DNA of 64,000 nt, taken from positions 221,824,965 through 221,888,964 of the forward strand of contig OX352774.1 in the NCBI GenBank assembly GCA_947095535.1, read 5' to 3'. Source of the DNA: Poecilobothrus nobilitatus. Lineage: Eukaryota > Arthropoda > Insecta > Diptera > Dolichopodidae. Positions 35,201 to 47,260 of the stretch are shown piece by piece. The notes under the pieces were generated by a model. It was not told where the DNA came from, did not search any database, and was given only the letters and a program-made list of their open reading frames with translations. Each line of letters opens with the position of its first letter. Within the stretch, counting starts at the first letter, position 1. The translations under genes and the position numbers were made by a program.

Positions 35201-37615
35201 TCTGTAGCTCCACTCGGCTGCAATGCACATTAGTCTTTTAAAGTTGATAAAAGAGATGTCCTTCGAATTTGTTATGTTAAATAATAAAAGTTCGTAAGTG
35301 GAAATGTAAGTGAAGTAATATATCTATTACCTATTCAATCTAAAATTTAAAACAACAAATTTCTTCAAATATACACAATATACATTATATAACAATAATA
35401 TATAATACATAATAAATTTTCCATTATGTGGTAGTTAAATTTGTAAAATAATATTATTAAAATTACCGAGGTTTTTTATATAAATAAGAATAAATTGACT
35501 CAAAAATAAATTGTTTGATGGCTTCTACAATTCAAAAAACTTAAAATGTAACGCAAAAATTATGTTATTCTTCTATGTTTAGAATGAATATAAAAAATTT
35601 ATATGATTTCTTTTAAATTTATTTTAAAAATGAAAATATTTATTTCAAATTCTATGAAAACTCTGTTATTTTTAGAATGCTTTCGATTAATTCTAAAAGG
35701 CATTATCCTTAACTTAGATCATAAATATTTACATATTAATAAAAAAGCTGGAACAAAATCATTATCTAGAACAAATTTTATATTTATTTTAAATAAAAAT
35801 CTGACTCACTTTTATCAACAAAAATGAGTCCTGATACCAACCATCAGATGAACTTTAAAACAATTTATCAAAACTATTACACAGTCTTCTTAGTTTTTAT
35901 ATACAGAGTAAATGTTAGAAATGATAAGCCTTAACGTAAGCTAAAAAAAGTTTAAAGGTTATAATTCTTATTATTTTTATTGGAAAACTAAAAATTTATT
36001 TGCTTAAAAACTATATTTTTATTTTTAAACTTATGCTTGTATTAAACCTTAATAAAAAAAATAAACAATTAAAAATATTTGTCCAATATCATTTAACAAA
36101 TTGTCACTTATATCTTAAACTTTTATTTTTTTTTTTTTAAATTAAACACTTTAGAAACATTAATCCTTTAAAATTTAACTAAAGGACAATAATCACATTT
36201 AATTTAATATTAGCATTTAATTTCAAAAATCTAAAATTATCCTATTTAAATAAAATTAACTTAAAAATGAATGATTATTCTAATTTCTTTTCTCTTCATT
36301 TTTAATACAAAACTTTGTTTTTTTTGTTTTTCTTTTGTTTGTTCAAAACAAAATTCCTTATAATTTAAAAACATAAGCTATTAAAATCAACTTAAATTTT
36401 CGCTTTAAAATTAAATGTTATTATTTTAATTGTCAAAATAAAACTTTTAAGATAGTTAAAGTTTTCAGGATATATAAATAGAAATATTAATATTTTAATC
36501 CTTTTTAATTATTTTAAATATCGTGATTTTCTCTCTTACCAAAATAAAATTAAATCGTTTAAATACACTGTTTACGTACATATTTATATGATAGGATATT
36601 CTTAATGTGATATTTTCAATAATTCGCCATAATTTTAATTAATTTATGAAAATATGTATAGAAATATATATTATATTATAATGTGTGCAATAAAAAGGAT
36701 ATTTAAATAAATTATATATTAATAAATATATTTGCTATTAATAGCAAACAATTTTGTTTATTTTTTTTCTTTTTATTGTTGAATTTGCTCTTTTAAAATA
36801 ATTTTTCTTCAACTTCTTGTCGAAAAAAGCTAACACTTTGTTTTAGCTCATTTATTGGTTTATCGATTTTTTGTCTATTTAAGAATTTTCGTTTTTTTAC
36901 AAAATTGTTTTGTCAGTCTGCTTTTTTTTATCAAAAATGAATTAAAAAGTTATTAATTATTATTATTATTGTAGGATTAATTGATTTTTCATTTTGAAAA
37001 CCTTCTTATGTGACTTTGAACCACTTCTAAAATAAATTTTTTTTTTTTTGTTTCATTTAATTTTCTTTTATTTACCTATTAGAAAACTTTTATTTATCTA
37101 AGGAATTGCTCAAGTTTTCAAGGAAGGAAGTTTTCAAGTGCTCAAGGAATTTTTTAGTTTTCCCCTTAGTTTGTACATTTCATATTAAAGTTTATTTTAA
37201 TTCTAATCAAATTAGTTATTAGAAATTTTAAATTTAAATTTAAATAATTTAAGCTATATGGTTTGAAATAACTTAAAAATTAAATATGTATCTTTTTAAG
37301 AGTCCTAGATAACCTGATGGAATCTTAAAAAAAGAGATATTATGCGACCATTATTATAAATGGAATAGCACAATATTTAGTTATTAAGATGGATGTGGCT
37401 TGTTTAATAAAAAATAAGGAGACATAATACGTATAATTTAAATATGTTAATATTATATATTAACTCTAAATGTTGAAAAAGAAATAAATAAACATAGTTT
37501 TTCAAATAGTTAAAAGGATTGTAAAAGACAATCGAAAATTTTGGACTTCAATAAAAAAACACAAAAAATAATGTAAGTAAAAAAAAACATTAGGTACATT
37601 CATGTACGAAATTTC
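32291..37615. other. Long AT-rich non-coding stretch
   Basis: About 5.3 kb of poly(A)/poly(T)-rich DNA. Open frames between 33012 and 34233 and at 35603-35827 are low-complexity artefacts. A short GC-richer piece at 35195-35230 (CTGTAGCTCCACTCGGCTGC) may be a relic of the CTGTAGCTCC repeat family but is too short to place. At 37101-37152 the words AAGTTTTCAAG and GCTCAAG each occur twice in a mirrored arrangement. No gene supported. Confidence 0.6.
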
Positions 37616-37672
37616 ATCCAGTTAACGGTGTAATGGTTAAGACATCAGCCTTCCATACGAAAGGTCTTGGGT
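37616..37672 (+). mobile_element. tRNA-Gly-like pseudo-tRNA or SINE head
   Basis: The segment GTTAACGGTGTAATGGTTAA is followed by GACATCAGCCTTCCATACG and GGTCTTGGGTT. It has the D-arm and anticodon-arm layout of a tRNA; GCCTTCCA resembles the anticodon region of tRNA-Gly(UCC). The T arm is broken (GGGTTATATTAA instead of GGTTCGANTCC), and there is no 3' acceptor strand. It is a decayed tRNA pseudogene or the head of a second, different SINE family. Confidence 0.5.
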
Positions 37673-37784
37673 TATATTAATTAATAAAAAAATAATATAG
37701 ATTTTTCTTACAATATATAATAAGCATAATATTTCTTATAAATTATAATTAATATCATATTCTAATATATTATAATAAAATAAT

Positions 37785-38000
37785 AATAAAAAATAATTCT
37801 TGTATAAGATAATAGATGGCGTAGAAATAAAATAAACGTCGCATACATAGTCTTGTACAATAGCTACAGCCGAGTAATCAACGGCTTAGTGAAATAATGA
37901 TTCCAGAAACTGAAGCTAAGTCAAATGTGAATAATAAATGACTTACTGGATGCCCTGTGCTCCTTATAGGAGTGGCAAGGAAACAAAAAATTTAGGAAGT
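37785..38000 (+). repeat. Dispersed 'CAAGAAACTGAA' repeat, copy 2
   Basis: It contains GTCTTGTACAATAGCTACAG, GAGTAATCAACGG, AATAATGATTCCAGAAACTG, AAGCTAAG, TGACTTACTGGATGCCCTGT and GCTCCTTATAGGAGTGG. The first four match copy 1 (14425-14640). The last ones match copy 3 (47118-47260) in TGACTTTGTGGATGGTCTAT and GCTCTATATAGAAG. The three copies together outline a unit of at least 200 bp. Class unknown; no coding frame is conserved. Confidence 0.6.
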
Positions 38001-39940
38001 TTCAATGTGGATTATTCGACCAGTTTTTGAGATATAATTTGTATTGTTAACACTTTTTTTAATTTTATTAAAATTTTTGCATATTGCATACTTCTAGGCA
38101 AAATTTAAAACAAATACATTTTTCATATGTTATTTTGATTTTTATTACATTTTCTTTGATTAAGTTCATTACATTCTTTAAAATTTAGTAAAAATACTTT
38201 CAATAAAATAAATTTGATAATGTATAATATATTTAATTGAGAATTTCTACTATCACTATAACGTTTAAGTTTTTAATTTCAATCTGTATCAACTTATAAA
38301 CTTATTTTTTGTTTTTTTATTATGATTTCAAAATACACTTCATTTATGTCACAAGAATATAATATAATATTTAATTATATATTTATGTATATACATATAT
38401 ACTTGTATAGTTATAATATTATATATTATGTAGATATTTTTATATTTTGATAACTTTAATTCAATAATAAGGACGCACTTCAATATATTAAACAAATATA
38501 CAAATTCTCTTATAGAAAATAAACATTTTTACAAAAATATAAAAATTGAATAGATAAAGACACGCAATAACAATACAACAACAATTTTATAAAAATAACA
38601 GTAATAGTCTATTAAAATTAAGTTTTTCGTAAAAAAGGATAATCACGATGAAAAAGTGTGCTATTTATTTATTCTTAAGTATTCTTATAAAGAACATATT
38701 TAAATTAATATTGAATTAAAGAAGTATTAACAAAAAAAAAAAAATAATAAAGTAAAATAAAAAAAAGATGTAATCAGTACATGATTTCAAATTGATTTTG
38801 TAGAATAAAAATTGTATGGGAAAAATAGGAAAAAAAGAAAAGAAAATTATATAATATTCAATAGATATTTCCTCTCTTTAAAATTGATAGTTATTATTGT
38901 TTGCTCAGTATCATTGTAATATTCGTTCTTTTTTTCACGTTTATATTATGTTGTTTTTAATTACTTTCTATACAAGTTTTATTTTTAAAACAAAAAAGAA
39001 GTGAAAAACAATCTTATTATTTTCATGATGAGCTCATAAATTTTGTATTCTTCTATTTGTTTTTTAACAGACTTTAATCTTTTTTTAGCAAGAGAAAATC
39101 ATTAGACATAATCTACATAATACAATCAAGGAAATTTAAAAGAACTTTTAATTATACGTCATTATTATTTAAAAAAAAATAAATAAATAAAGAAACAGGT
39201 ATAATATTGTTGGTTTTTTGTTATTTTTTTGTTAAATAGTTAAATTATATATAATACCTAAATGTAAAATCAAAAATATATTTTAAAAGTCAGAAAAATT
39301 TTCTTATAGGAATATTAAATAATAAAATACGATATTTTTACCAATATTTTGAATCTAAAAACTAAAAAAAAATTTCTTTTGTTATTAAATTTAAAACAAA
39401 AAAATTATTTATTTGGGTTAAGATTTTTTCTTCAATATATATAAAAAGAATGTCTTCGATATGTAAAATCTTGAAGCAAAAACACAAAAAAAAAATTTTT
39501 AGAAGAAAAAATCTCGAAAAAATCTCGAAAATTTTTATAAAAAAAAATATCGAGAGTACATATTATGTACTTGTATAAATACAAATGCTATTTTTAGACA
39601 AAGATTAAAAATGTGTTTTCTCAAAAATTCTGTAAAAAGCTTAGAAGTTGAATTCAATATAATAACCTGAGTTCACTATAGGTTACCCGTAAACCATGAG
39701 AAAAAAATATTTTTGTTTAAGAAATATATAATGTAATATCGTTTTTTCAATATTTTATTATATGGAATTTAAAAAAATTATATTTATTTTTCTTAAACAC
39801 CCTGCACTTAAACGATTAATTGCATATAATTATCATATATACCTTTAGAAATTTTGAAATTATGACACCACTCCTTTAAAAACAAAACTTGTTCTAAAAA
39901 TGTTTGTTTTCGTATTTTTTGTATAGCTAGTTCTCTTTTT
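38001..39940. other. AT-rich stretch without recognisable feature
   Basis: Poly(A)/poly(T)-rich filler with a small tandem AAAAAATCTCG repeat near 39507-39530. Nothing else assigned. Confidence 0.6.
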
Positions 39941-41225
39941 AGCACATTTCCAAAAAACATTTTGAAAAAATGTGCTTATTAGTTTCACTCTGTCCGTCCG
40001 TCCGTCCGTCTGTTTACAAAACTTCTACACCGTTAAGGATAGAGAATAAAAATTTTAACCATAGGTAGGTCTCATAAAAAAATGTGTAAATTGGGGGCTG
40101 TAGCCCCCCCCATTACGGAGCTACAGCCCCTCGAACTTTGAAAAAGCCCTATTTTTAAATGCATATATCTTATGTTCTGCTTAAGATTTTTTCAATCTGA
40201 AAACGTCATTCGACAGGTATTTCTTTTATCTTTGTAAATTAATATCAAAATTATACAATTTTTTTAAATTTAGTATTTAAATTTACCGTTATGTGAAAAC
40301 CAAATTTTGCATGATTTTTCCACTTTCATAACTCCGGCACGCTTTTAGATATAGGCTTGAAATTTTGAGGCAAGAAAGAACTTCTAGAATTAGTATAAGC
40401 TTGCTCAGAAAATTTTTTCGGACCACCCCCTGTTTATGAGCTATTAGGGCTTAAAAATTGAAAATTTGCTATTTTTAAACACCTGTAACTTAGAAACCTG
40501 TACACATTTTACTTCTGCAAGATATAAAAATTAAAGCTACAATAATATATTTTTACGTGTGTGAAAGGTTTATTTTAGTTGTAAAGGGTTCCAAAGTTGC
40601 AGCTCTTCAAAATTGCGAAAAAGCCCCATTTTCAGATGTATATATCTCGGGCTCTGCGTAAAAGTTTTGCAATCTAAAACCAGAAAATCGAAAATTTTAT
40701 TATCTATATAAAACAATATCAAAATTATGTAATATTTTGTAATTTACGAATTAAATTTACCGTTATGTGAAAACCACATTTTGCATGAAATTTCTTTTTT
40801 CATAACTCCGGCACCCCTTTAGATAGAAACCTGAAATTTTGATACAAGAAGAAAGAACTTTTAGAATTAGTATAAGTTTCTTCAGAAAATTTTTTGGTGA
40901 CACCCCCTCTTTAAGAGTTATTACGCCTCAAAAATTGAAAATTTGCTATTTTTAGACACCTGTAACTTAGGCACCTGTAAAAATTTTTCTTCGGCAAGAC
41001 ATGAAAATTAAAGCTTCAATAATATATTTTTACTTGTGTTAACGGCTTTTCTTAGTTATATAGGATTCCGGACTACGGCCCCTCAAAATTTCAAAAATAT
41101 CCTATTTTCACATTTTTTCTTATTACATGAAATTTTCAAATTTTTGTGTAAGTCACACTTCTAAACAGTTTGTATTGAGTTTTGGAAATGTGCGCTTTTA
41201 AAAACCGTTGGTTTACATTCTACCT
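39941..41225 (+). mobile_element. Largest copy of the 'TTACGGAGCTACAGCCC' family, with internal duplication
   Basis: It starts near AGCACATTTCCAAAA (39941-39955), and a reverse-complement match TTTTGGAAATGTGC lies at 41180-41193, a possible 14-base terminal inverted repeat. Between them are TTAGTTTCACTCTGTCCGTC and a GTCC microsatellite (39990-40012), a GC-rich palindrome (40094-40130), and two long units about 474 bp apart. Both units carry TTAAATTTACCGTTATGTGA (40277 and 40751), CATAACTCCGGCAC, GAATTAGTATAAG, AATTGAAAATTTGCTATTTT and ACACCTGTAACTTAG. Homology to the 46021-46370 copy continues about 30 bases beyond the inverted repeat, so the right border is uncertain. There is no coding capacity, so this is a non-autonomous element. 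Confidence 0.7.
40094..40130. repeat. Perfect GC-rich 11-bp hairpin in an AT-rich genome
   Basis: GGGGCTGTAGC (40094-40104) and GCTACAGCCCC (40120-40130) are exact reverse complements around a 15-base loop, CCCCCCCATTACGGA. It belongs to the element around it. The minus-strand copy near 31373-31405 has a variant with GGAGCTGTAGCTCC. This GC content is exceptional for the window. Confidence 0.85.
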
Positions 41226-44200
41226 TGTTTTTTTAAATTTCATCCTGTATTAAATTATTTTTTACTTTAAAGTATTACATCTTTTTTACTTTAACTGAAG
41301 GTTTTTTTTCTTTAAGTGAATATTTTTACTTTAAATAAGAATATTTTTATTTTAAATGATGAATTTTTATTTCAGTACTTAATTTATGTTTATATATGTA
41401 TGTGTATACGTGTATTATATGACGTATTTTTTCACTTTTATTACAAATGTCTTCTTATACTTAAAGTAAAAAATAAAAATTATTTATTATTAATCAATAA
41501 AAAGAATTTTTATATTTATACGATTTATATGACAAGAGTCTGGTTAATTTAAATTTTAAAAATAAAAAATAAAACTTATTAAAACTCAAATTCTGTTATT
41601 TATTACTCAAAAACATAAAAAATTAATAAATCAAAACAATGGTTAATTCAATTAGATACATTCTTCTAGAAGTTTTATTAACATACTTTTTGAAGTTAAA
41701 ATAATACGTAAGCAACTTTTAGTCAATATTGATTGTCATATTAAAAATTTTTCATTAATTTAAGTAAAAAATTTCCTATTTTACGATTTGCATATCCAAA
41801 TAATTCTTATGTTTTGTTGTAGTTCAAAATAAAAATAATAATAAAAATATTTTTCTTTTTTTTTTTACATAAATTGTATTTTTAATGCTTCTTATATCCT
41901 TTTTTTCTTTTGTATCCTTCCGTTTTATCTATACATAACAAAGAATATCTACGGCATCGTGAGAAGATGTTTTCTTCTCAGAAAATATTTTAAAAAAGTT
42001 TTACGAAAAGAAACAACACGCTGGCAGAAAAATTATGACTTAATGTTAGTATAATATTAAATTACAACGGTTACAATAAACTTTGCAATAATTATAAAAA
42101 TAGCAAAAAACCAAAAAAAAAAAAAAAACAAAAATGGCAGAGAAGAAAAAATAAAAGTTTGATTCTTTGAAAAGATAAAAGAGTTAAGTAAATTTTCCTT
42201 AATTTTGTTAAATATATATATTTTTTTTTAACATTTTTATTTTTCCCATTTTCAGATTCTATTAAATTAAAAAATAAATAACTGTTATTTTTTATACATA
42301 TACTGAATCGTAATAGAGTCTACTTTTTTATTTCGATTAACTTTCAAAAATGAAATTAAGTTATAAAAAATTAAATTGTTCAATAATATAGGATGTCAGG
42401 ATATTGGATGCTAGCGTTTTTCAATATATCCAATATTATAGGATGTTGAAAAGTTTATATGAATTGAGTTTTGTTTGTCATTTTATACGATTTTTATTTG
42501 TAAAATAAATTGTAGATAATACATAACATATATTGTATTGACTTTTTAAGAGATCCATAAATTTTTTATTTTACATTTCCTTTTTACACGGCATGTCTTG
42601 ACTCTTTATAATTAAAATTGGTTAATTAAAACATTAAAATCAGAAGTAAATCAGAAGCGAGAACATATTTTTTTTTTTAATATCCTCAATAGTTATACAA
42701 TAGCTTTTTTTTTTGAAACTCCTGTGGAAAGAAAATTCAAATAAATGTACGATAGAAAAATCATTTAAAAGTGTATTTTAAAAATAAATCCTGCATAAAA
42801 ATTTATCATTACCATTCTATTTTAGTCAATACTTGTTATGTTAATGTTAACCATTTCACAATAATTTAATTTATTAACAACGCATTGTAGAACTGATTAT
42901 AATAATATTGTCCTTTTTTTTTTTTATATTATGCTCTCACAAGAAAAATTCTTAATTTATTAATTTTTTTATATAATTTTATTTTCACTGAACATTTTCT
43001 AATACGGAAGCTAATTTTCAATTATGATTAAAATACCAGTAGTCAGAGTTACCGCAATAACAGAATAACATAAAAAAATTATATTACCAAAAAAAAAAAA
43101 ACAAAACAAGGAAAAACAATAAAGAAAACATTAAAAAATCTGGTTTGGTTTTTAACACAATATTCTATTCTAAGTGACAGGAACAACTAACATCATTATA
43201 ATAAAATTTTCTTAGAAAAGCTTTTCAAACTTTTCCTTGAATTTACTTGTTTTTTATTTTCATATTTTTTCCGTTTTTTTTTTTTTTTGTTATTTTTTTT
43301 AAACGAATAAAAATGATTTTGTTTTTAAACACTTTTCTTTATTTTCTTCCTCATATTATATACAAAACAAAAAAAAAACAAATAAAAACAAAAAAAAAAT
43401 TGGAAAAATCTTACAGGAATTGTTATAAGGGTATTTAAATTAGTTAATAAGGATTAAATGAATAACAAGCTTTGTTATTAAAAACTTTGAAGGTTTCTAC
43501 ATTTTTTCTGTTTTTATTTTTTTTTGTTTGCTTTTTCATTGCCGTTGCTTTTATTTTACTAACTGTATTTTTTGTTTTCTGGAAATTTTACAAAAAAAAA
43601 CAAAAAACTGAATTGAATAAAATCCTTTTAAACAAAAAAAAAAAAAAATTCTGAAATCCTGTAGGATATTAGTATTATTATTCTTGTGTTTATTTATTTA
43701 TTTATTTTTTTCTTCTTGATTTTTTTTTTTTTTTTGTGTTATTCGTTATTGCTTTTGTTGCTTTTGTTGAGTGTTAAAAAAATGCAAATGATGAAAATAA
43801 ATACGATGAAGTATAGAAAAAAAAAACAAAAAACATAAAAATAATAATAAATATACAAAAGCAAAGTTGTTTAGAACAGTTTATAATAGGCAGGATAAAA
43901 CACATAACAGGATAACAACACAAAAGTAAACTTATATTCTTTTTCTTGAAATTCTTTTTGTTTATACATTATTTTTTTCTTGTTTATGTTTTTTTTTTTC
44001 TTTTTCTCATATTTTAGTAAATTTTTATTGTATTTCATTAAATAAAAAAAAACATATCCAGCTTCTATCTTACAAGATATAAGAGGTGGATATGGTAGAA
44101 GTTTTTGTAAAAAAAAAAAAAAAGTTTTTCTTTTAATTTTGTTAATGAGAAAAAAAAAGGATTAATCTACAAATAGACGTTTGTATTATTTTTAAAACAG

Positions 44201-46020
44201 GATGTTTTTGTTATTTTTTCTCTATTTTTTTTTATTATATTTTAATTTTGTTTTTTATTTTTAATTTTTTTCTTATTATTTATTATTATTTTTTCCTTTC
44301 AAATTTCGAATATAAAACTTGAAAGAAAATATTGGATTTTTTTTTTTGCTTTTACCGTTAAAGTGTACAAAGATTGTTAACTTTAAAATATCTTTTAAAT
44401 ATTTTTTTTTATTTCTTCTTTTTATTAGAAGCATAGCAACCCTAATTGCAAAAAAAAAATAGATATATATATATATTATATTATATAATACATATAATAA
44501 ACGATATACATATAAATGGAAATTTTGTTATTAATGATGATAAAATCTAATTTTTACAGTTTTAATATGCTACTTTTTTTTTATACCATTTTTAATAAAA
44601 ATTTACGCAAAAAAAAAAAAAAAAAATTTAGAATTCACGGTAGGTTCATTTTACAAAGAAAATGTGATTTAAATTCTAATTAAAATTCAAAATCAAAATT
44701 AAATTTTGATCTTTGTCCTAATTATAATTTTCCTGGAAATTTTTTTTTGTTTTTTTTTTTTTTTCATTTTCATTTAACTATACTCAGAATTTATTATACT
44801 TTTATAACCCTCATCAATTTATATCATCCGTAAACGTGTCAATCAAAATTTTCAATTTAATAATTTTAAAAAAAAAACAAAAAAAAAAAAATTAATATCT
44901 ATAGATTTATATATCATATTTTATTTTTGTGCTAAAGTGTTCTTTTGTTTTAAGAAATTTTTAAAAAACTTTTAAAAAAAAAACTGGTCGTAGAGCTTAA
45001 TTTTAAAGGTAGTGGACTATCACCACTAAATAACAACAAAATTTTCAAAATTATAATTCGCATTCTTTAGTTTATGTACTTATTATTGTATTTAATTTAA
45101 TATTTTGATTAGTATACCATTATAGAATAATAATTATAGTTATAGATATATAGTAATACCTTCCGACTTAAACAAACTTAAATTAAAAATATTATTTTAA
45201 TAATTTTGATTTGACTTAGATTTTTTAGCCATGATTTTTTAGCCATTTCTATTAATTTCGTAAGGCGTTGAATATCCTGTTAGAAGATGTTAGATTTGAA
45301 CTCCGGTCAGGACATATCCAAATAAAGACACATAGGAATAACTATAAAGAAATTTTTATAATATTATATTACAAATACGACATTTCGAATTTCCAAAAGT
45401 TTGTATGAGCAATTTCACATGAAAAATTATCAAGTACATAATAATATATAAATAGGTACTTTGCAACTTAATTTTGACTTTCTAGAAAAAAGAATATCCA
45501 AATGTTTCAGTTAAAGTATTTGAATTTATTAAGTATTTTAGTATTAGAATTTGAATTTATCAAAATAAAATATTGATAGGCAGATCTAGGTATCTTAAAT
45601 GTTTAAGAACTTAAAATATTTGTTTTTTTTTTTTTTTTTTTAGTTTGTTGTTGTAAAACATGATGCAGCTAAGTATTTGGTCCATTTTCTTTTTTCTTCC
45701 GAATGTAGGTAGTTATTACTACCTAAAGGATTAAATTTTTAAAAAGCAATATTATTTGAAATAATTTTAATCTATATTTTAGAGAAATAACTTTATGCAC
45801 CATTTATTTTTTGATACTTTCCTATTCCTATATTATTATCATTCATCATAAAATATCGATACATTTTATATTATTATATGAATTACCGACGGAAATACAA
45901 TTCAATGATATATTGCTTCCATCGATTTATTCCGAGTATTTCCAAAAGGTATAAAAAAACTATTTAGTTTTCAGTATTCAGTCAAAATATATTTGGAATA
46001 TGTATTTGTTTTTTTTTTGT
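41226..46020. other. Long AT-rich non-coding stretch
   Basis: About 4.8 kb of low-complexity DNA with poly(A)/poly(T) and a (TTTA)n run near 43690-43705. The open frames at 41316-41552, 43247-43438 and 43472-43654 are composition artefacts. A small dyad lies at 42400-42440. No gene or RNA supported. Confidence 0.6.
42400..42440. repeat. Small imperfect hairpin with repeated AGGATGT/AGGATAT words
   Basis: TTTTCAATATATCC pairs imperfectly with GGATGTTGAAAA around AATATTATA. The words ATAGGATGTC, AGGATATTGGATG and ATAGGATGTTG surround it, suggesting a small local amplification. Purpose unknown. Confidence 0.5.
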
Positions 46021-46370
46021 ATTTTGTTATACCACGCGTTTTTTAAGAAGTATTAGGAGTCGAAAATTGATAATTTTCTATTTTCAGATACTGTAACTTA
46101 GGTACCTGTACAAATTCTATCAATTAGTTAAACGTAAATATTAAAACTCGAACATTATATCTAGATATGGAAACAGCTTTATTTAATTATGTAGAGTTTC
46201 GTTAAAATTGAGAAATGTAACTCTTAATTTTTCACATTTTTTCTCATATATAAAATTTTAAAAAAATTTACAAATTTTGGTACAGGTCACAATAAAATCT
46301 AAACTGTTTTTATTGTCTTTTGTATGGGATTTTAAAAACGTTAGATTATACATTCTGACTTCTTTCTCGC
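46021..46370 (+). mobile_element. Right-half fragment of the 'TTACGGAGCTACAGCCC' family
   Basis: Colinear with 40905-41225: TTTTAAGAAGTATTAGGAGT, GAAAATTGATAATTTTCTAT, CTGTAACTTAGGTACCTGTA, then TTTTTTCTCATATATAAAAT, TACAGGTCACAATAAAATCT, TTTTAAAAACGTTAGATTAT and ACATTCT. The match runs past the inverted-repeat word of the larger copy, which is itself altered here. It is a 5'-truncated copy. Confidence 0.65.
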
Positions 46371-46794
46371 CAAGTTTTTAACATTGAATGATACTTAAAA
46401 AATGTTCAACCATACAAAAAAATATATTTTTAATAGAATTAATAAAAAGATGAAGTCGATCTGTTAAATTTTTATTTTAAAAATCTCTTCTTGTGCATTC
46501 GGCTTTAAAGTTTTTTCTCTTTTGTAACAGTATCCCATTTCTAGAAAATCGTTTTGTTGCTGATACGTACTGCTGTAATGTGTAAGGCTAGATTGTATAT
46601 TTCATAAATCAAATAAGTAATGTCAATAAATCAATCAAAATATCACTTGTTCAAATCTCTTTTAGATAATATCCAATATCAGTAATTTATGTCGTAATTA
46701 ACAGATGTCGTAACCATATAAAATTGCTATATTTTCAAAATTGCAGATATCGAGTTTAATTAAGTGAATACAAAAATATGAGGATATAATTTTT

Positions 46795-47085
46795 ATATAG
46801 TTGCATGACATCTACCAGAAACTGTTGTGCTGAGGCATATGTTTACAAAATTTCCAGTATCAAGCTTAATGAAACACTTATTTATTGTCGTATAAAAAAT
46901 GAAGTTGTGTGGGAACTACTGGAATACGCCTATCAAACTTGTTCCATTTTAATAGCTAAACTGATATTTATATAGATATGAAATGTGAAAAATTTCAGCA
47001 TCACACTTTCATTATTTTTTGAATTTACGACCGAACGGATGGACGCACTGATTTTAATTGCGACTCAGAATTGAATGATGGCGTA
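46795..47085 (-). mobile_element. Mini-me-like element fragment (minus strand)
   Basis: Minus-strand order: ATTCAATTCTGAGTCGCAAT, GCGTCCATCCGTTCGGTCGT, AAATTCAAAAAATAATGAAA, CTGAAATTTTTCACATT, then body units with GTTCCCACACAACTTC and GTCATGCAAC. It is like the body of the 7962-8660 element, in which CATACAACTTC recurs. The head upstream of GAGTCG is lost. It abuts the 'CAAGAAACTGAA' copy at 47118. Confidence 0.6.
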
Positions 47086-47117
47086 AGTATTTGTCTTTTA
47101 TAATATTGAACCAAGTA

Positions 47118-47260
47118 CTTTAAAATTTTTAATTCAAGAAACTGAACTCAAAGCCTTTAAAACTTGTAATTCAAGAAACTGAATCTTAATTAATTCAATT
47201 CTTATGACTTTGTGGATGGTCTATGCTCTATATAGAAGAAAAAATAAAATATTGAAATTT
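47118..47260 (+). repeat. Dispersed 'CAAGAAACTGAA' repeat, copy 3, with internal tandem duplication
   Basis: The words CTTTAAAA, TAATTCAAGAAACTGAA are present twice, at 47118-47154 and 47155-47188, about 37 bases apart. They are followed by TTATGACTTTGTGGATGGTC and TATGCTCTATATAGAAG, which match copy 2. The duplication is unique to this copy. Confidence 0.6.

Noticed and set aside
39941..41195. A DNA transposon strictly bounded by the GCACATTTCCAAAA inverted repeat
   Set aside because: A related copy at 46021-46370 continues to match about 30 bases outside the right repeat, so the inverted repeat may be subterminal or accidental. Borders are therefore given as uncertain.
45270..45330. Minus-strand GAGTTCAAATC word resembling a B box
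   Set aside because: There is no A box at the right distance and no body shared with the SINE copies; a single 11-base match is expected by chance.
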